From Planctomycetota bacterium (GTDB lineage Bacteria; Planctomycetota; UBA8108; JACQVS01), in contig JACQVS010000069.1 in the NCBI GenBank assembly GCA_016209605.1, forward strand, positions 1 through 42,641: a DNA stretch of 42,641 nt, written 5' to 3'. The position numbers and the translations under genes were made by a program. A model generated the notes under the pieces. It worked only from the letters and a program-made list of their open reading frames with translations, searched no databases and was not told the DNA's origin. Numbering within the stretch: position 1 is the first letter of the stretch; every line of letters begins with the position of its first letter. Positions 8,335-17,370 of this stretch are shown one piece after another.

Positions 8335-9549
8335 ATGCGCCATCCCGGAAGCTCGAATTCCCCGGCCTTCAAGCTCCTGCGGCTCGAGCGTGGCGGCTTG
8401 ACCTGGTGGGTCCGCGAGAATTTCCTGAAGGACTCGCTGCTTCGCGTCCTCGCCGATCCTCTCCGGTATCTGAACGATTCGAGCGAGCGGATAAAAAGCG
8501 GCCGGTCCACGACCCTGGCGCGGGCCGGGGGGGTCATCATCAAGCGTTACAACTCCCGGGGCTGGATCCGCCTCTTGAAAAATTCCCTTCAGGCCTCTCG
8601 CGCCCGGCGGGCATTTTACCGGGGCATGCTCCTGGAGAAGGCCGGGATCAGGACGGCGCGGCCGATCGGATTCGCCAGCCGCCGGATGCTAGGGCTCCTG
8701 CGGTGCAGCTACTTGTTGATGGAAGAGATTGCCGGGGCGGAAAATCTATCAACCTGGAAGGGCGGCCGCCGCCAGGCCGTGGAGCGGATCGCATGCTTGA
8801 TCGGCCGGCTGCATGAACATGGTTTTTCACACCGGGACTTGAAGCAAACCAACATCCTGTTCGATCCGGCCGGAAATCCGCACTTGATCGACATGGAGGG
8901 CTTGCGGTTTCGGAAGCGGCTCACCATCCCGCGGGCCGCGCGCGACTTGAGCCGGCTTTTTCGGGCCGCTTCGCAAATCCCGCAGCTCACCCGCGCCGAC
9001 AAGCTCCGGTTCCTGAAATGCTACTGCCGCTGCCGCGGCTTGGTGAACTGGCGGGATTGGCTGGGAAAACTCCGCAACCGCCAGAAAAATTTCAGATTTG
9101 CCAACCTGTTTCCGAAAATCAGATCAAGGAACCGTTCCACCCGGTGCTGGGGTAAAGGCTCGATGAGCGCGAATAACCAAATGGCAGCCGAAAGCCTCGA
9201 TCTCAAGGTCTTCCTGAGCCTTCGCAGCCTTCAAGAAGAAGGCGAGCCGGACATCCTGGAAGAAGTGATCCAGACCTTTCTGGAAGATACGCCCCAGCGC
9301 CTGGCTGCTTTGCGGGAGGCGCTTGCCGATCATGATTGGACCCTGCTGGGGAAGGCCGCCCACACCCTGAAAGGCTCCAGCCGGAACCTCGGGGCCAAGC
9401 GCCTGGGCGATCTCTGCCTGAAGCTGGAAGAAAAGGCGGCCGGCGGAGAAGCCGTGCTGATCGGCCAGCTCATCGATGAAGGGGAAGAGGAGTTCAAAAA
9501 GGTCGCTCGAGCCATGCAGGCTTTCCGGGTCCCGGAACGGCAGATATAA
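8335..9549 (+). CDS. LPS-kinase-like protein fused to a histidine phosphotransfer (HPt) domain
   Basis: 404 aa in one uninterrupted frame. Residues about 20-270 are a WaaP/Kdo-kinase-like fold with a canonical catalytic loop SHRDLKQTNILFD and metal motif IDMEG. Residues about 285-395 form a four-helix HPt module with AAHTLKGSSRNLGAKRLGDL; His343 is the likely phospho-accepting residue. An in-frame ATG at 9163 (residue 277, MSANNQMAAES) could start a separate 128-aa HPt protein, since no stop codon divides the two parts. The ribosome site there is weak (GGTAAAGG). A natural fusion of an LPS kinase and HPt is not something I recognise. Either a fusion or a nested start is possible. Confidence 0.8.
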   Translation: MRHPGSSNSPAFKLLRLERGGLTWWVRENFLKDSLLRVLADPLRYLNDSSERIKSGRSTTLARAGGVIIKRYNSRGWIRLLKNSLQASRARRAFYRGMLLEKAGIRTARPIGFASRRMLGLLRCSYLLMEEIAGAENLSTWKGGRRQAVERIACLIGRLHEHGFSHRDLKQTNILFDPAGNPHLIDMEGLRFRKRLTIPRAARDLSRLFRAASQIPQLTRADKLRFLKCYCRCRGLVNWRDWLGKLRNRQKNFRFANLFPKIRSRNRSTRCWGKGSMSANNQMAAESLDLKVFLSLRSLQEEGEPDILEEVIQTFLEDTPQRLAALREALADHDWTLLGKAAHTLKGSSRNLGAKRLGDLCLKLEEKAAGGEAVLIGQLIDEGEEEFKKVARAMQAFRVPERQI

Positions 9550-9573
9550 TCAGTAGATAATAATTGTCTCGCC

Positions 9574-9987
9574 ATGGCCGATAAAATCCTTGACGCTATC
9601 CGAAGATTTCTTGCTTCGAGCTCTTTCGCGGTCGTCGGCGCCGGCAACCACATGGAGAAGTACGGCGCCAAGGTCTTCGCGGCCTATCGCCAGAAAGGCT
9701 TGCGGGCTTATCCCATCAATCCAAAGGAGCTTGTGATTCAAGGCGTCAAAGCCTATCCGGCCTTGAAGGATCTGCCGGAGCCGGTGGAGGCGATATCGAT
9801 CATCGTCCCGCCGGCGGTCACGGAGAAGGTGGTGGAGGAAGCGGCCCAGGCGGGGGTCCAGAGGGTGTGGATGCAGCCCGGCGCGGAAAGCGCCGCCGCC
9901 GTGGAAAAGGCCAGGTCGCTGGGAATGGAAGTGATCGCCGGCGGGCCCTGCGTGCTGGTGGCCCTGGGCTACCGCGAAATCAGATAA
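9574..9987 (+). CDS. CoA-binding protein (YccU-like)
   Basis: A 137-aa single-domain Rossmann protein of the CoA_binding_2 family. The N-terminal nucleotide loop is FAVVGAGNHMEKYGAKVF; PINPKELVIQGVKAYPAL and the VWMQPGAESAAAVEKARS stretch follow the usual order, ending in the conserved GGPCVLVAL. Length matches the family. The molecular role of stand-alone members is poorly known; they resemble the CoA-binding part of succinyl-CoA synthetase. It follows the HPt fusion gene by 24 bases and overlaps the converging peptidase gene by 8 bases at the 3' end. Confidence 0.87.
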   Translation: MADKILDAIRRFLASSSFAVVGAGNHMEKYGAKVFAAYRQKGLRAYPINPKELVIQGVKAYPALKDLPEPVEAISIIVPPAVTEKVVEEAAQAGVQRVWMQPGAESAAAVEKARSLGMEVIAGGPCVLVALGYREIR

Positions 9988-11164
9988 CCAGTTCCTTTGG
10001 AAACCTGGTCAAGTTGCGGTGGCCATTTTGAGTCACCACCACCGTGTCTTCCAGTCGGATGCCCCCGCGGCCGAAGTAGTAAAGCCCCGGCTCGATGGTC
10101 ACGGCATTTCCCGACTTCAAGGTGCTTTGGGTCCGGCCGATTTTGGGGTACTCATGGATGTCCAGGCCGATGCCGTGGCCGGTGCTGTGGATGAAGCCTT
10201 GCATCTTGCCGTTCTGCTCCCCGGTCTCCCAGCCCTCGGTTTTGAAGAAGTCGGCCACCGCCTGATGGAGGGCCATGCCATCGGCGCCATCGCGGAGGAG
10301 GGAGAGTCCCAGCTCCTGGGCGCGCTGAACGTCCCGGTACTGCTTCGATATTTCCGGGCTTGCCTTGCCGCGGAGGAACGTCCGGGTGATATCCCCCCAG
10401 TAACGCGTGTCGTTGGAGCGGGGGAAGATGTCGATGACGATGGGGGAATGGGCCGGCAGGGGGCCGGAGCCGCGGACGTGCGGATCGCAGGCCTGATCGC
10501 CCCCGGCAATGATGGTGTTCTGGGCCTGGTAGCCCTTTTCGAAGAAGAACTGGTTCAGGACCCGGCGCAGGCGCTCCGCGGTCAAGGGCTCGCCGCCAAG
10601 CTCCAGGATGCCGCCCGAAATGCGGCTGCGGCGCAAGTGATCGGCCGCCAGGCTCAGGGCCTCCTCCGCGGCCGCCTGGCTGGCGGCGATTTTCTGGATC
10701 TCCTCCTCGGTCTTGAGGGCGCGCTCGGGGAAGAACGGGTCCTCGCGGAAGGAGACGCGGAAGCCTTTCTCCCGCAGCCGGTCGGCGTGGGCGATCGGAA
10801 AATTGCCGGGGACCACGAACCGTTTGATCTTTTTTTCCTTGAAGTAGATTTCCAGCATGTCGGTGACGTTGGGAATCTTGCCGGTGGCGCGGATCTGATT
10901 CTCATGGGGCAATAGCGAGATGACCTGATCGACCCTGGCCTCGAGCCTGGCCCGGCCCAGCTCGAGCTCGCTGAGCAGCAGGCAGCGCTTCCCCTGGAAC
11001 TCGAGGTAGGCGATGGGATCGGAAACCAGAAAACGGCAGGCGTAGTAGAGGTTGGCGTCCGTTTCCGTCGCCGCGATGAACAAGATGGCCTCATTGCCGG
11101 CAAGCGGTTTGTGGTCACCGGCTGCAGACCGGCGCTTCGATTTTTTTTTCACGGACACCTTCAC
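9980..11164 (-). CDS. M24-family metallopeptidase (Xaa-Pro aminopeptidase-like)
   Basis: 394-aa cytosolic peptidase, probably an Xaa-Pro aminopeptidase releasing N-terminal residues before proline. The N-terminal creatinase-type domain covers about residues 20-150. The C-terminal pita-bread domain shows all five dinuclear metal ligands: Asp in IVIDIFPRSNDTRYW and in GDITRTFLRG, His in STGHGIGLDIHEYP, Glu in VTIEPGLYY and Glu in GGIRLEDTVVV. The N-terminus is very basic (MKVSVKKKSKRRS). It is the last gene after the 2-oxo acid dehydrogenase cluster (34-base gap), probably sharing its transcript. The family is firm; substrate preference is inferred. Confidence 0.9.
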   Translation of the reverse strand: MKVSVKKKSKRRSAAGDHKPLAGNEAILFIAATETDANLYYACRFLVSDPIAYLEFQGKRCLLLSELELGRARLEARVDQVISLLPHENQIRATGKIPNVTDMLEIYFKEKKIKRFVVPGNFPIAHADRLREKGFRVSFREDPFFPERALKTEEEIQKIAASQAAAEEALSLAADHLRRSRISGGILELGGEPLTAERLRRVLNQFFFEKGYQAQNTIIAGGDQACDPHVRGSGPLPAHSPIVIDIFPRSNDTRYWGDITRTFLRGKASPEISKQYRDVQRAQELGLSLLRDGADGMALHQAVADFFKTEGWETGEQNGKMQGFIHSTGHGIGLDIHEYPKIGRTQSTLKSGNAVTIEPGLYYFGRGGIRLEDTVVVTQNGHRNLTRFPKELVI

Positions 11165-11198
11165 TTTCCGGGGAGATGGGCTTGCCGCGGTGGGATCT

Positions 11199-12476
11199 TC
11201 AAGACTCCATGGGCGAAAAGGGGCAGCGCTCCAGGAGGCCCTTGAGATGGGCCAGGAACCGGTCGGCGGTGGCGCCGTCGACCAATCGATGGTCGAAGGA
11301 CAGGCTCAGGTACATCATGAATCGAATGGCGATCGCATCTGTATCGGGCAGCACGACCGGGCGCCGCGTCACCGCGCCTGTTCCCAATATGCCCACCTGC
11401 GGCTGGTTGATGACCGGGGTGGCGAAGAGGCTCCCGAAGACGCCGTGGTTGGTGATGGTGAAGGTGCCGCCGCGGACTTCATCCGGCAGCAGCTTCTTGC
11501 TGCGGGCCCGTTCCGCCAGGTCTTTCACCGCCTTGGCCAGCCCGACCAGGCTTTTTTCATCGGCGTTTTTGACAATCGGGACAATGAGGCCATCGTCCAG
11601 GGCGACGGCGATTCCCAGATTGACCTTCTTGAAGTAATGGACCTCAGGTCCGGAAAGCGCCGCGTTGAGGACGGGGAACTCCCTCAGCCCGCCGATGGCC
11701 GCCTTCAGGATGAAGGGCAGATAAGTCAGTTTCACCCCATGCACCTTCAGGAACTGGTCCTTGAATTCGGCGATGCGGCGGGCCACCTCCGTCATGTCCA
11801 CTTCAAATACGGTGGTGACATGAGGGGAGGTACGCTTGCTGAGGACCATGTGCTCGGCGATCCTTTGCCGCATGGGGGAAAGCGGCTCGACCGTCACTTC
11901 CCCGGGGGAAAACTGCGGAAGCGGCACCGCGGGGGCGGAAAGAGCTGCCGGAGCGAAAGTTGTCGGGGCAGAAAGGGCCGCCGGGGAAATCGGTTTCCTC
12001 CCTTCGACCACTTCCAGGATGTCCTTTTTGGTCACCCGCCCGCCGGTGCCCGTTCCCAGGATTCGGCTGATCTCGAGGCCGTGCTCCCTGGCGATGCGCC
12101 GGACCAGCGGCGAAGAGCGCTGGCGCAGGCGGTCCTCGACGGCCGGAGGGGCCGCCGCCGGCCCTGGCGCTCTTTGAAAAGCCGCCGGAGGCGGAGGGGC
12201 GGACTCGGGCTTTCTGGATGCTCCTGCCTCCGCTTCCTCCTCGGAGCCGAGGAGCGCCACCACGGTCTGGACGGGCACGGTCTGCCCCTCCTTGACCCTG
12301 ATTTCCTTCAAGATGCCATCGGCCGGGGAAGGGATCTCCGTATCCACCTTGTCGGTGGAAATTTCAAAGATCGGCTCATCGCGGTGCACCCGGTCACCGA
12401 CTTTTTTGAGCCAGCGGACCACCGTCCCCTCGGCAATGCTTTCCCCCATCTGGGGCATGATCACTTCAATGGCCAT
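11199..12476 (-). CDS. 2-oxo acid dehydrogenase E2, dihydrolipoamide acyltransferase
   Basis: 425-aa core acyltransferase of a 2-oxo acid dehydrogenase complex; it carries acyl groups on lipoyl-lysine to CoA. Domains in order: one lipoyl domain (residues 1-75, FEISTDKVDTEIPSPADG with lipoyl Lys43), a Pro/Ala-rich linker, the E3/E1 subunit-binding domain (about 115-150, SPLVRRIAREHGLEISRI), a second linker with repeated PAALSAP, and the catalytic domain (about 190-425) ending with SFDHRLVDGATADRFL, the active-site His and Asp. It begins 5 bases after E1 ends, so it is tightly coupled. The E1 partner suggests branched-chain acyl-CoA production, but pyruvate cannot be excluded. Confidence 0.92.
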   Translation of the reverse strand: MAIEVIMPQMGESIAEGTVVRWLKKVGDRVHRDEPIFEISTDKVDTEIPSPADGILKEIRVKEGQTVPVQTVVALLGSEEEAEAGASRKPESAPPPPAAFQRAPGPAAAPPAVEDRLRQRSSPLVRRIAREHGLEISRILGTGTGGRVTKKDILEVVEGRKPISPAALSAPTTFAPAALSAPAVPLPQFSPGEVTVEPLSPMRQRIAEHMVLSKRTSPHVTTVFEVDMTEVARRIAEFKDQFLKVHGVKLTYLPFILKAAIGGLREFPVLNAALSGPEVHYFKKVNLGIAVALDDGLIVPIVKNADEKSLVGLAKAVKDLAERARSKKLLPDEVRGGTFTITNHGVFGSLFATPVINQPQVGILGTGAVTRRPVVLPDTDAIAIRFMMYLSLSFDHRLVDGATADRFLAHLKGLLERCPFSPMES

Positions 12477-12481
12477 ACTGC

Positions 12482-14614
12482 TCAGTATTTTAATAGCTGC
12501 CGGGCCACATGCACCACATCTTCCACCTGGGGCAGATAATAGCTCTCGAGGGGCGGGCTCAAGGGGACGGGGGTGTCGGTCGAGGCGACTCGGCGAATGG
12601 GGGCGTCCAGATACTCGAAGGCGTTTTCCGCGATGATCGCCGCCAGCTCGCCGCCGATCCCACCCGTCAGGTTGGCCTCGTGCAGGATGATGACGCGGTT
12701 GGTCCTGGCGACGCTTTCCAGGATCGCCTCCAGGTCGAGGGGGAGGAGGGTTCTCAAGTCCAGGACTTCCGCCTCCACGCCGTCCTTGGCCAGGACATCC
12801 GCCGCTTCTAGCGCCCGGTAAACCATGGCGCTGAAGGTGATGAGGGTGAGGTCTTTACCGGCGCGCCGCCGGACCGCTTTGCCGATGGGAACGGCGCCAT
12901 CGCCGGCCGGAAGCTCCTCGCGAATCCTCCGGTAGAGGTACTTGTGCTCGAAGTAAAGGACGGGATCATCATCCCGGATGGCGCTCTTGATCAGGCCGCG
13001 GGCGTCGCTCGCGGTGGCGGGCGCGACGATTTTCAAGCCGGGAGTGTGAAGAAAATAGGCTTCCACATTTTGCGAGTGATAAGGGCCTCCATTGACCCAG
13101 CCGCCGCAAGGCCCGCGGATCACGATCGGGACGGAGGCGCCCCAGCGGTACCGGGACTTGGCCGCAAAGTTGGTGATCTGGTCGAAGGCGCAGGAGATGA
13201 AGTCGATGAACTGCACCTCGGCGATGGGGCGCATGCCGTTGAGAGCCGCTCCGATGGCCGCGCCGATGATTCCGGACTCGGCGATCGGGGTGTCGATCAC
13301 CCGCTCCGGTCCAAATCGCTCGAGGAGCCCTTCGGTGGCGCGGAACGCTCCCCCGTAGGCGCCGATGTCCTCCCCGAGGATGAAAACCCGCGGATCGGCC
13401 GCCATTTCCTCCTCGATGCCCCGGCGGATGGCTTCGATGTAAGTGACGGCGCGGTCGGACTCCACCAGGGCGGACTTGGTGTTGGGCCGCGAGGCCGCCG
13501 CTTCCACCGGCGCGGGATTCAGACGGCGGGGATCCTCGGCCAGCCGCTCTTGAGAAAGCCGCCACGGCGGCTTGCGGGCGTGGTAGGGAGGAGAGGCGTA
13601 GACATCCGCCAGGGCGCTCTCCGGCTCGGGAAAGGGGCTCTGATCCGCGGTCTTGAAAGCCCGGTCGATGTCCTCCTCGATCTGCCGTTCCATTTCCTCA
13701 ATTTCATGCGGGTCCACGAGGCCTTCTTCGAGCAGCGTTTGAACGAAGCGGAGGATGGGATCTTTCTTGGCCCACTCGGCGAACAGGGACTTGGGGATGT
13801 AGGCGGCATCGTCGTGGGCGGAGTGGCCGGTCATCCTGAAGGTCCGGCACTCGATCAGCGTCGGACCTCCTCCCGAGCGCGCCCGGGAGATCGCCTCCTG
13901 GGTGTGGCGGTAAACTTCGAGAACGTCGTTGCCGTCAATGGAGAAGGCGGGAAAACCGTACCCGCTGGCCCGCTCCGCCACCCCGCTCACCGCCATCTGG
14001 ATCTTCAGAGGCGTGGAGTAAGCGTACTGGTTGTTGTTGCAAATGAAAATGACCGGCAAGTTCAGGACGGCCGCCAGGTTGAGGCCCTCATGAAAATCTC
14101 CACGGCTCGAGGCGCCGTCGCCGAAATAAACTCCGACCACTTGCTTGCGGTCCTGGATCTTGAATGCCAGGCCGGCGCCGGCGGCGACCGGGATGTTGTC
14201 GGCCAGATGGCTGATGAATGAAACCAAGTGGCGGCTCAAATCGCCGGTGTGCAGATTGCCATCCCTTCCGCGGGAAGGTCCGATCGCTCTCCCCATGTAA
14301 TTCCCCATCATCCGTTCGAGGCCCATCCCCCGCAGCAGGTATATCCCCATGTCCCGGTGGCTGGGGCAGAGGAGGTCATCATCCTCGAACGCCAAGGCGG
14401 ATCCCACCGAGATGGCCTCCTGGCCGCGGCTGACGTAGACGCTGCCGATGATTTTTCCCTGCCGGTAAAGCTTGCGCTCCAGCCTCTCTTCAAACTGCCG
14501 GGTCAATTTAAGCGCGCGCAGCATTCGCAAAAGCAGCGGCTTGGGAAGAAGTTCGGTTGCTGTTCTCCTCAAGGAGGCGACGCCGGTTGTTGCCTTGTAA
14601 TCTTTACTGGTCAC
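12482..14614 (-). CDS. 2-oxo acid dehydrogenase E1, fused alpha and beta subunits
   Basis: 710-aa thiamine-diphosphate enzyme that decarboxylates a 2-oxo acid, probably branched-chain. The alpha part (residues about 25-350) has the ThDP/Mg motif VYFGDGASSRGDFHEGLNL ... ICNNNQ and the phosphorylation-loop-like RMTGHSAHDDAAYI. A linker of about 35 residues joins it to the beta part (about 380-710), with VFILGEDIGAYGGAFRATEG, QFIDFISCAFDQI and GPCGGWVNGGPYHSQN. Many bacteria encode these as two polypeptides; fused forms are known. It is the second gene of lpd-E1-E2. The substrate call rests on general resemblance to 2-oxoisovalerate dehydrogenase and on the presence of an alpha/beta-type E1. Confidence 0.9.
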   Translation of the reverse strand: MTSKDYKATTGVASLRRTATELLPKPLLLRMLRALKLTRQFEERLERKLYRQGKIIGSVYVSRGQEAISVGSALAFEDDDLLCPSHRDMGIYLLRGMGLERMMGNYMGRAIGPSRGRDGNLHTGDLSRHLVSFISHLADNIPVAAGAGLAFKIQDRKQVVGVYFGDGASSRGDFHEGLNLAAVLNLPVIFICNNNQYAYSTPLKIQMAVSGVAERASGYGFPAFSIDGNDVLEVYRHTQEAISRARSGGGPTLIECRTFRMTGHSAHDDAAYIPKSLFAEWAKKDPILRFVQTLLEEGLVDPHEIEEMERQIEEDIDRAFKTADQSPFPEPESALADVYASPPYHARKPPWRLSQERLAEDPRRLNPAPVEAAASRPNTKSALVESDRAVTYIEAIRRGIEEEMAADPRVFILGEDIGAYGGAFRATEGLLERFGPERVIDTPIAESGIIGAAIGAALNGMRPIAEVQFIDFISCAFDQITNFAAKSRYRWGASVPIVIRGPCGGWVNGGPYHSQNVEAYFLHTPGLKIVAPATASDARGLIKSAIRDDDPVLYFEHKYLYRRIREELPAGDGAVPIGKAVRRRAGKDLTLITFSAMVYRALEAADVLAKDGVEAEVLDLRTLLPLDLEAILESVARTNRVIILHEANLTGGIGGELAAIIAENAFEYLDAPIRRVASTDTPVPLSPPLESYYLPQVEDVVHVARQLLKY

Positions 14615-14677
14615 TGAGCGCTCGCAAAAGATTTTATTGGATAATAATCAATATCCTTTTGGCTGATACTGGCCGCA

Positions 14678-16105
14678 TCACGAATGTATCCCGTGCCCAT
14701 AAACCGCATGGGCGGCCTCCATCAGGCTCTCGCTCAAGGTCGGATGCGGGTGGATGGTGCGGCTCAACTCCTCCACGGTCGCCTCCAGCTGCATGGCTGC
14801 GCATGCCTCGGCGATCAAATCGGTGGCCCGCGGTCCAATCATGTGCACTCCCAGGATCTCGTCATACTTGCCATCGGCAACTATTTTAACAAAACCTTCC
14901 GTTTCCCCCAAGATGGAGGCCTTCCCCAGGGCGGCAAACGGAAACTTCCCGACCCGGACGTCATGGCCCTGCTTCCGGGCCACGGGCTCGGTCCAGCCCA
15001 CGCTGGCCACTTCCGGATAGCAGTACGTGCAGGACGGGGTGAGGCGGTAGTCGAGCGGCTGGCGATCGCGGCCCGCCATCCGCTCCACCGCCAGGATTCC
15101 TTCCGCCGAGGCGACATGCGCCAGCTGCGGAGTGTCGATGACATCGCCGATGGCGTAAATCCCCGGCTTGGCTGTTTCGCACCAGGAATTGACGGGAATG
15201 AACCCTTTCTCCAGCCGGATGCCGGCGGCTTCCAGTCCCAGACCCTCCGTGACGGGCTTCCTGCCGGCGGCCACAAGGAGGATTTCCGTCTGGATTTCCT
15301 CGGCCCCGCCAGCGCTCTTTTGAACGCGGGAGCGGACGCTGCCGCTTTTATCATCGACGCGGGCCGATTCCAGCCTGGCTTGGGTCAAGACTTCGATCCC
15401 GCGGGCGCGGAACGATCGGGTGAGGGCCTGGGCGATGTCGGGGTCTTCCAGCGGCAAGATCTGAGGAAGCAGCTCGATCAGATGGACTTTGGATCCAAAG
15501 CTCGAATAAATCGAGGCGAACTCCACTCCCACGGCTCCGGCGCCAATGATGGCGATGGAGGCGGGGACCTTTTTGAGCTCGAGGATGTGGTCGCTGGAGA
15601 GAATGTTACGTCCATCAAAGGGGGCGGCCGGCAGGGAGGCGGGGACGGAGCCGGTGGCTATCAGGATGTTGCGGGCGGCGATGGGCTCGCTCTTCCCATT
15701 GGCTTCCTGGACGGCGACTGTTCCAGGGCCGGCAATTTTCCCAACGCCGGTCTTGAAGAGGATGCGGTTTTTCTTCAAGAGCCCCTCGATGCCTCTGGCC
15801 AGCTTCTGCACCACGGCGTCTTTCTGGTTGTGCACCTCGAGGATGTCCAGCTGGACGTTATCAACCCGCAAGCCGTGCCTGGCGCTTTCTTTGAAGTGCT
15901 GGAGCAGCTCCGCGGTGTGGAGGAGGGCTTTCGTGGGGATGCATCCCCGGTGCAGGCAGCAGCCTCCCGGCTTGGGGTCTTTTTCGACCAGAACGACGCT
16001 CATCCCCAACTGCGCGGCGCGGATGGCGGCAACATAGCCGCCTGGGCCGCTTCCGATGACGACCAGATCAACAGGTTTGACCGGTGAGGAGGCGGTTGAA
16101 GTCAT
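14678..16105 (-). CDS. lpdA: Dihydrolipoyl dehydrogenase (E3)
   Basis: 475-aa FAD flavoprotein that reoxidises dihydrolipoyl groups and makes NADH for the E1/E2 complex encoded next. VVIGSGPGGYVAAIRAAQLG is the FAD-binding motif. The redox centre is GGCCLHRGCIPTKALL, where Cys50 and Cys55 form the C-x4-C disulfide; Cys49 replaces the usual Thr/Val, giving an unusual CC pair. IAIIGAGAVGVEFASIYSSF is the NAD-binding motif, and HPHPTLSE near the C-terminus carries the active-site His-Glu pair. First gene of the minus-strand cluster. An inverted repeat at 16131-16150 lies just upstream. Confidence 0.93.
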   Translation of the reverse strand: MTSTASSPVKPVDLVVIGSGPGGYVAAIRAAQLGMSVVLVEKDPKPGGCCLHRGCIPTKALLHTAELLQHFKESARHGLRVDNVQLDILEVHNQKDAVVQKLARGIEGLLKKNRILFKTGVGKIAGPGTVAVQEANGKSEPIAARNILIATGSVPASLPAAPFDGRNILSSDHILELKKVPASIAIIGAGAVGVEFASIYSSFGSKVHLIELLPQILPLEDPDIAQALTRSFRARGIEVLTQARLESARVDDKSGSVRSRVQKSAGGAEEIQTEILLVAAGRKPVTEGLGLEAAGIRLEKGFIPVNSWCETAKPGIYAIGDVIDTPQLAHVASAEGILAVERMAGRDRQPLDYRLTPSCTYCYPEVASVGWTEPVARKQGHDVRVGKFPFAALGKASILGETEGFVKIVADGKYDEILGVHMIGPRATDLIAEACAAMQLEATVEELSRTIHPHPTLSESLMEAAHAVYGHGIHS

Positions 16106-16130
16106 CTTCTTTATGTTTCTGTCGTTCTAG

Positions 16131-16150
16131 ATCTATCTAGATGGATAGAT
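16131..16150. promoter_or_regulatory. Inverted repeat upstream of lpdA (possible operator)
   Basis: ATCTATC-TAGATG-GATAGAT is a perfect 7-bp inverted repeat with a 6-base spacer, ending 26 bases before the lpdA start. Position and symmetry fit a repressor site or 5'-leader hairpin. No cognate regulator is in the window; the role is inference. The rest of 16106-16369 holds no other feature I can support. Confidence 0.3.
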
Positions 16151-16369
16151 TCGGGCATTCAGTGCTTTCAGCGGTCTGTTGAGCAATCCGTGGGATTTTA
16201 AATTGAACCCGCCCCGATGGCTACACCAAATCGAGGATTCCGGCACTAGATTTACGGAACTTGGGGGGTGGTAAAGAATCTGCGGGAAGCGACCCGATGT
16301 ATAACCAGGGTTGTTGGGGGCGTCAGATCAGGATCATCTCAGGGATAAAGGATAAAGCACAAAAAACAG

Positions 16370-17260
16370 ATGCTCACCACCTCTTCCAACACCAAGTTCG
16401 CTCGAATCTTCAGCCGCTTGACCGATCTCCCCTCGCTCCCCCGGGTGGTTGACCGCCTCTTGCAGCTACCGGAGAACGCCAGCGTCAGGGACTTCGCCAA
16501 CCTGATCCAGCTGGATCAAGGCATGACCGCCAAGGTCTTGAAGCTCGTCAACAGCGCTTTTTATTCCTTGAAAACGCCGGTTTCCAACTTGCCCCAAGCT
16601 TGCAGTCTGCTGGGAATCAGGACGGTGAAAAGCCTCGTCTTGAGCGTCTCCGTGATGCAGGCTTTCAAGAGGCGCTGTGAGGGGTTCGATCCGGTGCAGT
16701 TCTGGCGCAACGGCCTGGCGACGGCCCTGGTGGCCCGGAAGATCGCCCTGAAAGTTTCCTTTCCTCCAGAGGGGGCCGAGGAGGTTTACATCGGCGGGCT
16801 CTTGCACGCCAGCGGCATTCCCCTCTTCGCCCAGTACTATCCCAAGGAGTATGCCGAGATCTTGAAGCTGGCGGCCCTCAGGAAAAAATCGCTCCTCTTG
16901 CTGGAAGAAGAGGAGTTCGGCGCCGCTCATCCCGAGGCGGGAGGGCTGATCGCCGCCCACTGGCGCTTGCCGCCAACGATCAGCACCGTGGTTCGTTTCC
17001 ACCGCGCTCCGCCGGGGCGTTTGCCGGCGGATACTCCTTTCCCCGTGATTCAAAAGATCGACTGCGCCCGCCTGGCGGAATTCTGGACCCGGCGTGCCCA
17101 AATTTACTTTTGTCAAGCGGATCTCTTGCAGCCCGCCGATCCCCCTCCGATCGCCAAGTGGATGAATTTCAGCGAGGAGGCCTTGAACACCGAGCTGGGC
17201 AACGTTTCGGCCGCCGTTGCGGAGCTGGAGGGATTCATCCAGGGCCAGGCCTCCTACTAG
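16370..17260 (+). CDS. HDOD-domain signalling protein
   Basis: 296-aa soluble protein with one HDOD domain (about residues 15-210), a non-catalytic relative of HD hydrolases found in bacterial signalling and regulatory proteins. Diagnostic stretches are LPSLPRVVDRLLQLPENASV, LIQLDQGMTAKVLKLVNSAF and the LLGIRTVKSLVLSVSVMQAF helix. The position equivalent to the HD metal site reads LLHASGIPLFAQYYP, lacking the His-Asp pair, as expected for HDOD. There is no fused output domain. It stands alone, converging on the dockerin-tailed gene across a strong hairpin. Partners are unknown. Confidence 0.88.
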   Translation: MLTTSSNTKFARIFSRLTDLPSLPRVVDRLLQLPENASVRDFANLIQLDQGMTAKVLKLVNSAFYSLKTPVSNLPQACSLLGIRTVKSLVLSVSVMQAFKRRCEGFDPVQFWRNGLATALVARKIALKVSFPPEGAEEVYIGGLLHASGIPLFAQYYPKEYAEILKLAALRKKSLLLLEEEEFGAAHPEAGGLIAAHWRLPPTISTVVRFHRAPPGRLPADTPFPVIQKIDCARLAEFWTRRAQIYFCQADLLQPADPPPIAKWMNFSEEALNTELGNVSAAVAELEGFIQGQASY

Positions 17261-17304
17261 CCTAGCGGCGCCGGTCGAAGGGCCGTTCCACCTTGAAAAA
17301 GCTT

Positions 17305-17350
17305 CAGGGGGCTTTACGGCGCGCCCAAGAGCGCGCTGTAAAGCCCCCTG
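17305..17350 (-). terminator. Rho-independent terminator of the dockerin-tailed gene
   Basis: A 20-bp inverted repeat (17305-17324 with 17331-17350, one G-T pair, 6-base loop CCAAGA) starts 21 bases past the stop codon at 17371. Reading on the minus strand, it is followed after 4 bases by TTTTT (17300-17296). It sits between converging genes, so it may also slow transcripts from the HDOD gene, although that side lacks a T-tract. Confidence 0.85.
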
Positions 17351-17370
17351 AGAAAAGGCGAAAACTTCCC

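Noticed and set aside
5811..8543. 910-codon minus-strand frame opposite the glycosyltransferase-kinase gene
   Set aside because: Only the part up to about 6254 matches another coding remnant; the rest is opposite a gene with clear GT4 and kinase motifs.
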